Part shown: piece after piece, positions 46,266 through 58,496 of the stretch | Layout: the number at the start of each line of letters is the position of its first letter | Position numbering within the stretch: the first letter of the stretch is position 1 | From: Plotosus lineatus | Taxonomy: Eukaryota > Chordata > Actinopteri > Siluriformes > Plotosidae | DNA length: 64,000 nucleotides | NCBI GenBank assembly: GCA_024760905.1 | Contig: CM045735.1 | Coordinates: 9,349,161 to 9,413,160, forward strand | Reading direction: 5' to 3' | Translations under genes and position numbers: made by a program | Notes under the pieces: generated by a model | The model's database searches: none | Told to the model about the DNA's origin: nothing | Seen by the model: only the letters and a program-made list of their open reading frames with translations

Positions 46266-46528
46266 GAATTAATCACAAAATGTCGACTGAAATGACTGGT
46301 GGAGCGAATACACATGTTCACTGACCTTCTGCGTGGCACCAACTGGCATATATAATCCTCCATGTTGTATAATGGGGCGTAAAGTGACTTTACATCACAT
46401 TATCTGAACGATGCGTTCGTGTTGATGTGTTGTAATACACCAGATAACATATAACCTGACATAAGCTCTCACATGTCTAGTAATAATAACATGAACAATA
46501 CATAGCTTGTGCAAAAGGTGTTAACATC

Positions 46529-46529
<1 letters not shown>

Positions 46530-46567
<38 letters not shown>
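46530..46567. repeat. (AAT)n microsatellite
   Basis: About 12 units next to a SINE A. Confidence 0.97.
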
Positions 46568-46815
46568 TCAGTCATTCATTTTCTGAACCACTGAATCCTA
46601 GGGTTGCGGGAAGGCTGGCGCCCATCTCAGCCGACTGTGGGCGAGAGCACAGTACACCCTGGACCGCTCACCAGGCCATTGCAGGGCAGAAACACGCTGA
46701 TGGCCATGCAGCTCTTCTTGTCGAAAGTCAGCAATAGTTCTTTTACATGAATCTCAAACCATAGACAGTGAGAGACATGGCTGGCCTTTGATAACCCAGT
46801 TAGCTGCACTGGGGG
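46568..46815 (-). repeat. SINE A copy, head-truncated
   Basis: Reverse: CAGTCATTCATTTTCTGAAC to ACCCAGTTAGCTGCACTGGG, then a short AAT run and an adjoining SINE C. Confidence 0.85.
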
Positions 46816-46828
46816 TAATAATAATAAT

Positions 46829-47176
46829 AATGTCTTCCTTTCGGCTTTTCCCCTTTTACTCGGGAGTCGCCACAGCGAATCATCTGATTCGCACGTTTGA
46901 TTTGGCAGAGGTTTTTACGTTGGATGCCCTTCCTGTCACAACCCTTTTTAGCAAGGGACAGAAACACGCTGACGACTTTGCAGCTCCTCTTTACGAAAGT
47001 CAGCAATGGTTCTTTTACATGCCTCTCACCATAGACAGTGACAGACATGGCCCGCCTTTGATAACCCAGTTAGCTGCACTGGGGGGACAGTGACAACCTT
47101 GTGGAGAGTGGGACTCGAACCCCCAACCTTTGGATCAGCGATCCAGCGCCCTATACCACTAGACCACTACTGCCTC
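46829..47176 (-). repeat. SINE C copy, full length
   Basis: GTCTTCCTTTCGGCTTTTCC, GTCGCCACAGCGAATCATCT, TGGATGCCCTTCCTGTCACA, GTGGGACTCGAACCCCCAAC and the head ending CCACTACTGCC. The type copy of family C. Confidence 0.93.
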
Positions 47177-47177
47177 T

Positions 47178-47178
47178 G

Positions 47179-47253
<75 letters not shown>
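47178..47253. repeat. (AAT)n microsatellite
   Basis: About 25 units between SINE C and SINE E. Confidence 0.98.
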
Positions 47254-47254
<1 letters not shown>

Positions 47255-47540
47255 TCTTTTTACACCTGAGTCTAGTGGCTCATCAGGCTGGTGCTCATCC
47301 CCGGTTTCCATAGCGTGAAGCGACTAGGAATTCAACTGCCCCTGGATGGGACGCTAGTCCATCGCAAGTTACCTTCCCAGTATATTTTACTGGTACCCAT
47401 TTATACGGCTGGGTGAACAGAGGCACACTTGTGGTTGCGACCTTGCCCAGGGGTCTTATCACAGTGGGGGTCTAACTGGGATTTGAGCACACAACCTCCC
47501 GATCATGAGCCCAGCACCCTAACCACTACACCACCAACTC
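47254..47540 (-). repeat. SINE E copy, near full length
   Basis: GTCTTTTTACACCTGAGTCT, TTCCATAGCGTGAAGCGACT, GGGACGCTAGTCCATCGCAA, CCCTAACCACTACACCACCA. Confidence 0.88.
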
Positions 47541-47554
47541 AACAACAACAACAG

Positions 47555-47555
47555 C

Positions 47556-47619
<64 letters not shown>
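47555..47619. repeat. (AAT)n microsatellite
   Basis: About 21 units next to a family G MITE. Confidence 0.98.
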
Positions 47620-47624
<5 letters not shown>

Positions 47625-47625
<1 letters not shown>

Positions 47626-47909
47626 AGTGGTACCTCATCTTACGAAATTAATCCGTTACAGAAGTGGTTTAGTAACCTGGATTTTTGGCAAGTTGAACTG
47701 CATTTTACATGTAAAACGCATGATTTGTTTCAAGGCCCCCAATACTACCCTCTAAAACCTTTAAAAATGACAAAAGTATACTTTTTAAGGCGTCCTTCTG
47801 CTTCAATATTATACCAATGGTAGACGGGTTTGGCATATTACTTTGTGATATCACTCAACCGCATGCCACGATCCCGCGTCTTCTTTTCACTCGCACCGGG
47901 AATCACACA

Positions 47910-48002
<93 letters not shown>

Positions 48003-48437
48003 ACGCGCGTGTTGATCATATCTTCTTAGCAGAGTTATAATCTTACAAATGTTTATGCAAGGTTAAAAGCCTGAACCAAAAAATAAAGTTGCAATGAGCA
48101 CACTCGAAAAACTCACGAAACAGTAACTCTGTCGTTTACGCGAAAAGCATCACAGGTATTATGGAGATAAGAGCCAATGGGAGGGAACTGCATCATCCCT
48201 CCTCGCCAATTGGAGGCCAGTGGGGCGGGATGTTGGGAGATAGCCAATGGGAGGTCAGCGGGGTGGGATCTTGGAAGATAGCCAATAGGAGAGCAACTCG
48301 CGCATTGTTTGAATTTTTGAGATGGTGCTTTCGTAACATGAATTTGTTTCATATCCAGAGACAGAAATTTTAGGTAAATGTGTTTCGTAACTTGGATTTT
48401 TCGTTTGTTGGGACTTTCGTAAGGTGAAGTACCCCTG
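47625..48437. mobile_element. MITE family G, copy 2
   Basis: CAGTGGTACCTCATCTTACG on the left; the right end inverted reads CAGGGGTACTTCACCTTACG. TA on both sides. A 90-bp GT array and AGCCAATGGGAGG-type internal repeats lie inside. Confidence 0.88.
47911..48001. repeat. (GT)n microsatellite
   Basis: About 45 uninterrupted GT units. Confidence 0.98.
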
Positions 48438-49523
48438 TATTTACAAATAAAATTATAAATTATATAAAACTTTATTAAAACTACTAAAACGTGCTCCAGT
48501 TTAAATAAAATGCAATTATACTGAATCATAATGATCCGTATAATTCCATTTATAAATCACTTCTTGGTCTTCTGGTAGATTAGATATCAGTTTTATTAAT
48601 AGGTTAATTTTTTTCTATTTCTGGACAATGTCAAAGTGACTCAAATTCCACAAAGGAATTAATGTAAAAAAGACATTAGTGAAAGATAAACAATGACAAA
48701 TCCACCTCTTAATAGGCTTTCGAGTGAGGAGAGAAAAGAATAAAGGGAGATTATTGAGTTAATGACAGCGAAATGGAGAGAAGAAGGGCAGGGGGGTCGC
48801 AAGCAGCAGCAACGCTGGCACACGGAATCCTGGAGAAATGTCAGTGGATTAAAACATTCTGTAGATGTTTTTTAGGTAAATAAGTAAAACAGCCACAGCA
48901 ACAAAACAATCAGCAGACACGGTCGTGAGAAAATGTCAGCCTGACACCACTCAGGTCAGTAAAATTCTGTAGCATCCCAGTATACAAGCGAAAACAGCGG
49001 AAATGTTACTCGGCATTATCAGATGTGCAAAATACTCCAGCTCTGTAAGTGACTTGAGCTAAAGGTTACGACAATCAGATGGGAGGATAATCAGCACCGC
49101 CGCATGACAGACTACTTGGGGCTGTGCTCCATCATATAGTCGATGACTAATAATGATCAGGCTCAAAACATGCAATCAAGGCAAACGCTTCTTGGAAAAT
49201 TAGCAAAGCACAAGCCTCCATCAAACAAACAATAACAACAACAAATGTTATCGAGGTGGTTATCGAGGGTTTTCCTTCTCGGTTTAGGCGAAATAAAAAA
49301 GAGTAACTATGACCACCACCACCACCATCATCCTCGCGCTCAACATGAAAGGCGGACTGAATGCAAATTAATGTATTTGCAAATATAATTGGAGCATATT
49401 TACAGGATTATTCCTCAGCAATCACCCAAACAAAACAGAGGCTCAGACCAAACATGCAAGAACCCACTTCAATCATATTCAACCACTTTTAACTGGGAAT
49501 CAAATAAATGTGCACACACTCGG

Positions 49524-49535
49524 GGAGAGAGAGAG

Positions 49536-49575
<40 letters not shown>

Positions 49576-49914
49576 GGGGGGAGGGCAGAGAGAGAGGGAG
49601 AAAGAGAGAGAGAGGACAGAGAGAGAGAGAGAGAGAGAGAGATTGGGAGGGGGTAAGCACAAGAGTGGAGAAAGAGATGGCATGGTGGGAGAGAAAGGGG
49701 AGAGGGAGCAATGGGAGAGGGGATGAGAGAGAGAAAGGGTGGGAGAGAGAAAGAGAGGGAAAAGCAGGGGAGAGAGATGGAGGGAGAAAAGGAAAAATGA
49801 GAGAGAGAGATAGAGAGAAAGTGAAAGGGAGGGAGAAAGAGAGAGGGAAAGAGACAGCAAGGGAGAAAAAGACAGAAAGGGAGGAAGGGGGATTGAGAGA
49901 GAGAGAGAAAGAGC

Positions 49915-49946
<32 letters not shown>

Positions 49947-49986
49947 CGGAAGGGGAGAGAGAGATAGCGAGAAAAGGGAGGGGGGG

Positions 49987-50021
<35 letters not shown>

Positions 50022-50205
50022 AGTGAAAGAGAGGAGAATGAGAGAGATGGCAGAGTGGGAGAGAAAGAGCAGGAGAGAGAGATGGGAGAGAGGGTGCGAG
50101 AGAGGAAGGGAGAGAGAGCAAAAGAAGAGAAAGGTGGAAAGAGAGAGAAAAAGAAAAAGAGAGAGTGAGAGAGAAAGAAAAGAGAGGGAGTGTGAGAGAG
50201 AGAAG

Positions 50206-50254
<49 letters not shown>

Positions 50255-50259
50255 GAGGT

Positions 50260-50303
<44 letters not shown>
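49524..50303. repeat. GA-rich tract, ~0.78 kb
   Basis: Nearly pure purine with several perfect (GA)n stretches. The overlapping long ORFs are low-complexity serine/leucine or arginine/glutamate artefacts. Confidence 0.97.
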
Positions 50304-50308
<5 letters not shown>

Positions 50309-51093
50309 CTCCGCGCTCGTGTGTGGGGTCACTGGTAAATTGGTTGAAATTCGAACCTGCCCTGTAGTAAGTGAAGGCCAAGCAATGTAGCCAAGGTGAT
50401 GCAGGACAGGCGGCACACAGTGCACTCTGAAGTGTGTACGGAGCAAATATATACAAGGACAGCCCCGTTTCAATTCTGATTTACAGTGGCCTCGTCTACG
50501 TCTCTTCATGACTCAGTAATTCATAACACAAGTGGACACTTGACGGATAAAGAAAAAGGACGGTACGATGATAATGACAATTATCGTCTGACTCTTTTTT
50601 TTTTTTCTATTTTACATTTCAAGCCCTTCACCACCTCAAGAATCCATAAACATAATGCGTCTCACTCATCCACTTGGCTAGGTGTCATTATTTCACTCAA
50701 TCCTCGCTCCTTTAAGGTGACGGACAGCCTTTTGTCTGTGCTTCTCAGGTATGGATTGAGAGCCGGAGTCCTTCAGAGCGCCAAGAGCACAGACGTTTCC
50801 ACGAGCCGAGCTTACAGGGAGGATGAAGTCTTTGTGCTACTTATTCGTCCATAAATTAAAACACGTTTCTGAAAACGGCTTCAGCTTTTACCGCCTTTTA
50901 GCCTCCATGGGCTCGTGTTATGAGATGGACATCATCCAAAACAGCCTGTAGTCTTGCTGAAGTGCAGCACCTGCGAGGCCATCTGATCCCAATTAAATCA
51001 AGACCTCACGCAGTCCGGCATGATCACACACAAAGCCTCTCTAGCCATGAGCATCCGTCTGGCTATGGAGTCATGTGATCAACACACATGCAT

Positions 51094-51096
<3 letters not shown>

Positions 51097-51140
<44 letters not shown>
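51097..51140. repeat. (CA)n microsatellite
   Basis: About 21 CA units. Confidence 0.98.
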
Positions 51141-51142
<2 letters not shown>

Positions 51143-51379
51143 TGCTTGCACTGTCTGTGCGAAAGGCAACCTGCTGTGATGAACAGCTGTACTGCACTGG
51201 AAGTTTGATCATGGATGGTGATAAATGTCAGAAACAACTGTGTGTGCAGCTATGGCCTGCAAACTCCACGCAGCTCTGAATCCTGTTCTCGAGTTTGATT
51301 TCTGCTGCCTTCGTTATAGTAATTATCAGTTTCTGGCTCCTTTCAAATCTGGATCGGCCGAGGTGAAACTCATTCATTC

Positions 51380-51685
51380 ATTCATTCATTCATTTTTTGA
51401 ACCGCTTAATCCTAATTATGGTCGTGGGGAGGCTGGCGCCCATCTCAGCCGACTCTGGGCGAAGGCGAGGTACATCCTGGACAGCTCGCCATGCCATCGT
51501 AAGGCTGACACTCACACAACTCACACCTAGGGGGCGATTTGGAACAGAGTCCCTGGAAGAAACCTGGGCAAGCACGGGGAGAACATGCAAACTCCACACA
51601 GAAACGTCCGAGCTGGGAATCGAACCCAGGACCTTTTTGCTGTGAGGTGGACGTGCTAACCAATGTGCCACCATGCCGCCCTGAG
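51380..51685 (-). repeat. SINE B copy, internally deleted
   Basis: Reverse: CATTCATTCATTTTTTGAAC, AGGCTGGCGCCCATCTCAGC, GAACATGCAAACTCCACACA, CGAACCCAGG and the head GCCACCATGCCGCC. The segment around the CAAAAACATGCA box is missing. Confidence 0.88.
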
Positions 51686-51824
51686 GTGAAACTAGAACAC
51701 TGAATTCGAAAAAATGATTCCTAACCTGGAAGACGAAATTGATTTATTACTGACTGGCAGATTGAGATCACCCGTCAATCATCTTTAGTGGGTAGTGGTT
51801 AACTTCCAGTAAGAACAGGTCTCA

Positions 51825-52020
51825 CAATGGTGGTTAGCACTCTCTCCTCACAGTGGGAAGGTTCAGGGTTTAAGCCTGGAGGCTGACTGGGGCCCGCCTG
51901 TGTGGGGTTTCTTACCATGTTTTCGCCATGCTAGGGTGGGGTTTCCTCTGGGTTCTTTGGTTTCCTTCCACAGTCTCAAGGCCCCAACTTTGGGATCAGT
52001 GACCCAGCACCTTCCTGGCA
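51825..52020 (+). repeat. SINE B-like fragment
   Basis: AATGGTGGTTAGCACTCTCT, CTCACAGTGGGAAGGTTCAG and GTTTCCTCTGGGTTCTTTGG, ending at TCCACAGTCTCAAGG, then a short family A head-like piece in reverse. Confidence 0.65.
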
Positions 52021-52024
52021 GGCC

Positions 52025-52540
52025 ACCACTGGCCTGGAATACCCAATAGGCCTAATGTGTATGTTTATGTGGGCAGTGGTGGCCTGGAGGTAATTTTCTG
52101 GATCACTTCTCCCAAGGTTTGGGGTTCAAGCGTCACTCTCAACGAGTTGCCACCGTCCCACCAGTGCAGCTAACTGGGTAATCAAAGGCCGGCCATGTCT
52201 CTCACTGCCTATGGTGTGAGGTTCATGTAAAGGAACCACCGCTGACTTTCGACAAGAGTAATAGCTGTAAGCATGCTTCTGCGCTGCGATGGCCTGGCGA
52301 GCTGTCCAGCTTGTACTCTGCCCTCACTCAGAGTCGGCTGAGATGGGCGCCAGCCTCTCCGCGACCCTAATTGGGATTTAGTGGTTCAGAATGCATGTTT
52401 ATGGACTGTCAGAGGAAACCGAAGCACTTGAAGGAAAGTCACAGGAGCACACACAGAACATGCAAACCTCACACAAAATGTCCGCACTAGGCAAGGGATT
52501 CAAACCCAGGACCTTCTTTCTGTGAGACGGATGTTAGTTA
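52025..52540 (-). repeat. SINE B copy split by SINE A
   Basis: CCTAATGTGTATGTTTATG is cut by the SINE A at 52070. Its continuation GGACTGTCAGAGGAAACCGA, GAACATGCAAACCTCACAC and TCTGTGAGACGGATG follows at 52403. Confidence 0.75.
52070..52393 (+). repeat. SINE A copy nested in SINE B
   Basis: Head GGGCAGTGGTGGCCTGGAGG to tail TTAGTGGTTCAGA. ATGTTTATG flanks both sides (52061-52069 and 52394-52402), with nearby bases also similar. Confidence 0.88.
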
Positions 52541-52741
52541 TTACTGATTATCTGTTATTGCATGCTTTAGCATGATTAGCTTTCTAAATGTGAGTGTAGA
52601 TTTGGACATATCAGCTTCATGTGCTCCATGTACACTTTTATGGTCATAGGTCTCAGGATCTAGAGTGGGTTCTTCAAACTTTCCTAAATATACACTTTCA
52701 ATCAGAGGTAACGAAAAACAGGTAACTTTTCAAAGCAATTA

Positions 52742-53250
52742 CAGGGATCCCTCGCTTTCCACGGATAATTAGGACTGAGATCCCCCCACGACCGCCGAAT
52801 TCCGCGAAGTATGATCGACCAACCCCCCCCCCCCCCCCCGACTGATATATACGTACATGTATATGTGTATATAATATCAATAAATACATATTCAATGCTA
52901 TATATGCGAATAATAACAATTAAACATTCAAAAATAATGCATAAGATGTAAATAAAATATAAATACACACACACACATACAGACGCACTCGCACGCACAC
53001 AGATGCGCACCTCACATAAAAATGTAAGTAGTTTTGTTGGGGGGTTTTGGGTTGTTTTTTGTTTGGGGGTTTTTTTTTGTTTTTTTTTAATAATTGGCCT
53101 TGTTTTGCGGAATTTTTCTTAACTTTTTCCCATATTCTTCCTTAATTTATGTATTTTTTAATTCCATGATTATTTAAGAAAAAAAAAAAAAAAAGCCGTG
53201 ATGCACTGAAGCCACATGAATTAAAGCGCGAATTAGCGAGGGATCTCTAT
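52742..53250 (+). mobile_element. MITE family D, copy 8
   Basis: CAGGGATCCCTCGCTTTCCA to AATTAGCGAGGGATCTCTAT. Full interior, including C and T homopolymer runs. Confidence 0.9.
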
Positions 53251-53733
53251 AATGACAATTAATCAAATAGGCTTGTATATTCAACCCTGGGCTGGGAAAG
53301 TGTTCTGTGGTTAGTAGTCAGTGTAAGTCAGGTGACGTCTTTTCTTAGTTTTATTTCTGAAAGTAAATGGTTAATGGCAACAACAGTGAAAACAGATTAA
53401 ATTCTGTAACAAAACCCTGGAGTAATGCTTACGAGTTTCTATCTTACATTTTCAGCTGCAGCTGACCAATAGTTCCGGTCTATGTTGATTGCTTTAACAC
53501 ATTCACCCCTAGGGGGCCGGTCGTGGCTTAATGTTAGCATAGCAAGGCTTATGACTACAAACTTTCGGACTGAAATCCCAGGACTGATGGAATAACATCA
53601 AGAGCTGATTTGTGTTATTTGACAATTGAGCAACTGGTATTTGTACATGCAACATTGCAAATGTGTATTTTTTCTGTAAACAATCATTGATATCATCCAT
53701 CTTGTGTGAAAGTAAGTCAGGTAAACTTGCTGC

Positions 53734-53761
<28 letters not shown>
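53734..53761. repeat. poly-A run near the LNS2 exon donor
   Basis: 28 A residues (poly-T in transcript sense) about 50 nt into the intron. Confidence 0.97.
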
Positions 53762-53764
<3 letters not shown>

Positions 53765-53809
53765 GTGTGAAATTGTGAGATGCTGCAACAGTCACAATTA
53801 CAATTCTAC

Positions 53810-54111
53810 CTGGCGAAGGTTGCGGGCAATGCGCACGGCGTGCCAGGCGTTATCGTTAAACTTGCTCTCAGACGGTTCCACCAGAGCCTCGAAGGCGCCC
53901 GAGCCCAGGTTGATGACGAGGCACACGGCACCACTCTTCAGTGACAGGTTGACATAATCGGCCCCTTTTCCTGTGTGCAGCAGCAGGCCGTTGCGTTGGA
54001 CCGTACGGAATGACAGAGTGATGTCATCTGAGCTGCTCTGAATGGGCGTTTGCGACAGGTTGTAGCTGAAGAACTCGCTGCCCTTGAACGTGGCCACTGA
54101 CTCAGCTCGTC
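53810..54111 (-). CDS. nrxn2: neurexin-2 exon: start of LNS2, before splice site 2
   Basis: 302 bp, entry phase 1, exit phase 0; acceptor CTCTTTGAAG, donor GTAGAA (weak at +4 and +5). It encodes [80 protein letters not shown] and [18 protein letters not shown]. The LRQ end is the canonical border of splice site 2. FKGSEFF matches neurexin-2. It is the most 5' neurexin exon in the window. Confidence 0.97.
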
Positions 54112-54661
54112 CTTCAAAGAGAGGGAGGGAAAAAAGTGATGAGTTTCAGATTTAATTCCAGGCTCACATTACAGATGCTGCCAAAAAACACGGCGGCATT
54201 TTGCTGTTATCCCTTTGCTGCTGTTATTGCTTCTCCATAACACCTTGTCAAAGAGTCCGTCACAGCCAAAGCAAAGGAAATATGTGTATACGCACTGCAT
54301 ATGTATGACTGTAATTCCCCTGTTACGGGAAAGAGATTAATTCCGTTTGATTTATCGCTAGTTTTCTTATTAAAAGCAGAAACCGTGATGGATTTATGCA
54401 TTCTAACTCATCTTATATTTCGTACGCATGGCTAAAGATCTTGAATCGGCACACATCTTTACCATTAAATAGGCTTCATTCATCATGCAGAAAACACGCC
54501 AGCGCTGACAGGTGATGTAAACAATAAGTGCTTTTTAACCATTTGATAATAGTGAACACACCATAAAGAGCCAAATAACTGTGATGCATTGCCGTCTTAT
54601 CCAGGATGTCCGGGCTCCACGTCGGTTACGAATCAACTGCTTACTGAATAAGAATTAATGA

Positions 54662-54790
54662 TAATTCATTCATTCACTCACTTTCTGAACCGCTTGATCC
54701 TAATTAGGGTAGCGGGGAGGCTGGCGCCCATCTCAGCCTACTCTGGGCAAGGGGCAAGGTACACCCTGGACAGCTATCGCAGAGCCAATG
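54662..54790 (-). repeat. SINE A/B tail fragment
   Basis: AATTCATTCATTCACTCACT, GAGGCTGGCGCCCATCTCAG, GTACACCCTGGACAGC. It ends in an (ACA)/(AAT) run. Confidence 0.75.
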
Positions 54791-55824
54791 GTAACAACAA
54801 CAACAACAATAATAATAATAATAATAAAAATAATGGATTTATTATGAATGTAAGGACTGTATGCCTGATTTGCAGGCGCAGCAGGTGAGTTGTGTTTGGA
54901 TTGCGAGGCTTAAAACTTGATTAAAATGTTTACAAACGTACTAGTTCAAGTCATTAATCATACGCTGCACTGTAAGTATGTTCTGTACAAAATAATAGGA
55001 GGAAATTCCATAATGTGGGATACAAATTATTTTGTTATTATATTTCCTAAGGGTGAATTAGCTTGATGTTAAACCTAATATGTCCCGGATTTGGTCAATC
55101 CAGCCTCCTGTAACCAATCTATATGATCAATTCCCTTTTGCGAAAGACAGACAAACAGATATTGACCAAAAACAAAGACAAGATATACAGATGGAAACAG
55201 ACACCCCTCCCCCTAAAAATAAATAAATAAATAAATAAAAAATAAAAAACCCTCCCACATTTCAAAGGTAACTAAAATAAAAGGGGGTAACAGTAATCAA
55301 ATTCAAATTTGCACTCATGAAACTGAGTGAAGCCGGAAAGGCGGTGCTAAGAATCGGCAACTCAATCCAAATTGTAATCGTTTGCCAGTATTCACGCAGC
55401 AGCGAGCACATCGCACTTTCGCTGTTCATGCATTCTTCACAACCGCTCTTGTGATCGCCGCACCGAGGACCGTTTCAAAGACATTTCAATATTTCACAGA
55501 ACCAGAATGTTCCGGATCCGCAAACCATCTTGTACAGTGTTGAGACTTTCAGAGCAATAGAAGCTCAGCTTTGATAAGAAAATCACCTAGTTGACCTAGA
55601 AGTACCAGTACTGCTAAGAATATTGAAGCACTGAAGCGATGTGTTGTGGCGTCTCCGAGACTTTCTGCACGGAAGCATGCTTTAGCGGTAGGAATCTCCC
55701 GGGAAACTGCAAGAAGAATCTCAGTCAACGACCTCCACTTCCACCCATACAAAAACTCTACTGAATTACTTTTCATGTGTGCAAATAATAATTTGATTAC
55801 TGTTTATGTTTTTTTTATATATAG

Positions 55825-55966
55825 GCAGTGGTGGCCTGATGGTAAAGGTGCTGGATCTCTGATCCTAAGGCTGGGGGTTCAAGCCCCATTCTCAACAGGT
55901 TGTTACTGCTGTCCCCCAGTGCAGCTAACTAGGTTGTCAAAGGCCGGCCATGTCTCTCACTGTGTC
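55825..55966 (+). repeat. SINE A head fragment
   Basis: GGCAGTGGTGGCCTGATGGT, GGGGGTTCAAGCCCC, TCAAAGGCCGGCCATGTCTC. The tail is missing. Confidence 0.85.
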
Positions 55967-56054
55967 TGATCTTTTGTTTGTTTATTTGTTTGTAAACAGT
56001 AGCATCAGAACACTTTATCATCGGAGCCTACAGGGTAATTACAGCTTCCTATAA

Positions 56055-56590
56055 TACACTGGCAATAAAAAAGTCACACTGTAATATTTTCACGAAGAGC
56101 CTTTGTCCTTGATAACAGCATGTAATCTCCATAGCACTGTTGCTCCAGTTTGTCGGATCGAGGCTCAGCAACATTAATATGGCAATAAAATGAAGCAGCT
56201 GATGAGCTGAATGTACTGAATGAGCAGGTTATCACATCAATGGATTTTTCTTCCCTGCTGGAACAGATGTAAAATGAGGACTCGAATAATGAAAGAGTGG
56301 TTCAGGAAGCATGAGGAATCGTTTTCACATAAGTATTGGCACCCCAAGAGTCCCGATCTTTAACCCTCTTGAAAGTTTTGGGGACATGCTAGAGAAGACT
56401 TTATGGAGGGGTTCAGTTTTTCCCCTCATCAAGTCAAGAAGTCGGGGAGAAATGAACCCGACACCAGATAGAGAATAAATGTTATGTTGCTTAGGTTTAT
56501 TGAAACATTTCCATGGAGATTACATGCTGAGGATAGCTATAAAGGCTCACCAAGAAAATATGTGTGTAACCTTATTTTTTTCCTCCAATG
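56055..56590 (+). pseudogene. mariner/Tc1-type relic with inverted repeats
   Basis: A ~60-bp left end (56069-56135, AGCATGTAATCTCCAT) recurs inverted at 56505-56575. Between them the plus strand reads WHPKSPDL, stop, P, then KFWGHAR, a decayed SPDLNPIE catalytic block. Internal stops show it is long dead. Confidence 0.7.
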
Positions 56591-56636
56591 AAAGTGAGCT
56601 TTGAGTTTAGGTTATTGGAATACAATATATCTTCTT

Positions 56637-56974
56637 TTCCTTTCGGCTTTTCCCCTATTTCAGGGGTCGCCACAGCTAATCATTTGATTCTTATGCTTGA
56701 TTCAGCATAGGTTTTTTTTAAGTCGGAAGCCCTTCCTGACACAACCCTTTAGCAAGGGACAAAAACACGCTGATGGCTTTGCAGCTACTCTTTACGAAAG
56801 TCAGAAATGGTTCTTTTACATGACCATAAACAGTTAGAGACATGGCCAGCCTTTGATAACCCAGTCAGCTGCACTGGGGGGACAGTGACAAACTTATGGA
56901 GAGTGGGACTTACTTGAACCCCCAACCTTGGGATCAACGATCCAGCACTTTTTTACCACCAAGCCACCAATACC

Positions 56975-56978
<4 letters not shown>
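56637..56978 (-). repeat. SINE C copy
   Basis: CCTTTCGGCTTTTCCCCTAT, GGTCGCCACAGCTAATCATT, AAGCCCTTCCTGACACAACC, TTGAACCCCCAACC and the head CCACCAATACCC. Confidence 0.88.

Positions 56979-57031
<53 letters not shown>
56979..57031. repeat. (TA)n microsatellite
   Basis: About 26 TA units at the head of SINE C. Confidence 0.98.
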
Positions 57032-57034
<3 letters not shown>

Positions 57035-57041
57035 AAAAATA

Positions 57042-57146
57042 AAAGGACAGGACAAAGACTTTCTATTGAAACTCCATTTATCACTACAGATCTGTTTCTG
57101 AGGGGTGGTGAAACCATCCTCTCTCTTCAGGTGATTATAGAAGAAG
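57042..57146 (+). repeat. ~105-bp module flanked by (TA)n, copy 2
   Basis: AAAAGGACAGGACAAAGACT to CAGGTGATTATAGAAG matches 8075-8181 in inverse orientation. It continues for ~45 bp (AGTATTGAGCACTCTCCTAC) that copy 1 lacks. Confidence 0.72.
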
Positions 57147-57183
57147 TATTGAGCACTCTCCTACGGAAGGATCTACTCAGAAA

Positions 57184-57187
<4 letters not shown>

Positions 57188-57243
<56 letters not shown>
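57188..57243. repeat. (TA)n microsatellite
   Basis: About 28 TA units. Confidence 0.98.
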
Positions 57244-57248
<5 letters not shown>

Positions 57249-57321
57249 GGGGGGGACCCCAGTGACCCGCATCCGGCCAAGGGAGACTGCTTCCTTGTAT
57301 GTCTCTCAGTCACAAGGGTCT

Positions 57322-57528
57322 TCAGATTATTTACATCTTGTTATTTTTAAATGTTTAATTGTTATTATAAGCATTTATAGCATTGAATATGTATTTATTG
57401 ATATTATATACACATATACACGTATATATATGTCAGTTGGGGGAGTTGGGGAGGGTGATCCTACTTCACGGATTTCGATGGCCGCGTGGGGATCTCGGTC
57501 CCAATTAACCGCGGAAACTGAGGGATCC

Positions 57529-57531
<3 letters not shown>
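57322..57531 (-). mobile_element. MITE family D, copy 9 (right half)
   Basis: TTGTTATTTTTAAATGTTTA, GTGATCCTACTTCACGGATT, AAACTGAGGGATCCCTG. The left half is missing. Confidence 0.82.

Positions 57532-57532
<1 letters not shown>

Positions 57533-57572
<40 letters not shown>
57533..57572. repeat. (TA)n microsatellite
   Basis: About 20 TA units after MITE D copy 9. Confidence 0.98.
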
Positions 57573-57579
<7 letters not shown>

Positions 57580-58496
57580 CATACACACGTATATCATTTA
57601 TCACTAGGCCTTAACAGCAGCTGCAGCTCCATGATAATCGTTAATTAAAAAAAAAAAAAAAAAAAGCTCAAAACTTTATTAAATGACACTTTATAAAGAT
57701 TCAGAATGTCAGAACTGAGACACCTGGTGGTTTAAGAAAACGTTCAGTTCCTTAAAGTGAAAAAGTGCCGGAAAAGTACATCTTGCCTGCTTTTAAGACT
57801 TGACAGAAAGCTAGCTCTGGTTACGTTTAGCTCGAAACGGGCAACATAAAAGAGGTTCTGCTATAATTTGGCACAAGGTTGTCAAGAGGTGTACACCGCT
57901 TCCTACTCCATGCATCATCTGGAAAATGTGCTGAAGAATAAGACAGACAAGTCCCCAATTTGGACAAAATAACCCGACAGACATGATCCAAACTTTGACA
58001 GGATGCACTTTGTGCAGGACGAGTACGTTTACTTTAACAATGTGCTGTCTTCTGGATTTGATAGTCGGAACAGATACAAACCTAACAGACAAGGAAGCAG
58101 TTTCATTGCATCAAACCAAGCTTTTATTGCAATAGCAACCCAAAACAAAACAAATCTGTGAAATCGCTGAGGAAAAACAAACACATTACCAACAGGAAAG
58201 GCTAATTGAAATGTGCTGCAGGTGTAGAGCCAAAAAATTAATAGCCCCCCACCTCTCCAAAAGGCACAAATAGCTCTATTGTGTGTTTAAGTAAGATTCC
58301 AAGCAGAAACACACTCTAATGTTCACACACCTGAACTACATCAGCAGAAAGGAGCGAAGAGAGCTGGGATATGCAATATAGATGCTAATTTAAGAACCCG
58401 AGAGCTTTGTTTATTCTGCTGCTGGATAGAAGAAATGGTACTTTGGAACATAAGAAAAAAAAACAGTCACAAATAACAAACTAAGAGTAGGTGTGT

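Noticed and set aside
48165..48300. CRISPR-like spaced repeats (AGCCAATGGGAGG three times)
   Set aside because: Only three imperfect, unevenly spaced copies inside a MITE in a vertebrate intron.
49389..50509. Long Arg/Glu and Ser/Leu ORFs on both strands
   Set aside because: Both come from the GA-rich tract 49524-50303, not a gene.
57811..58092. 93-residue minus-strand ORF with ordinary composition
   Set aside because: No recognisable domain, no start context, no splice link and no homologue I can name; chance intronic ORF or an old repeat.
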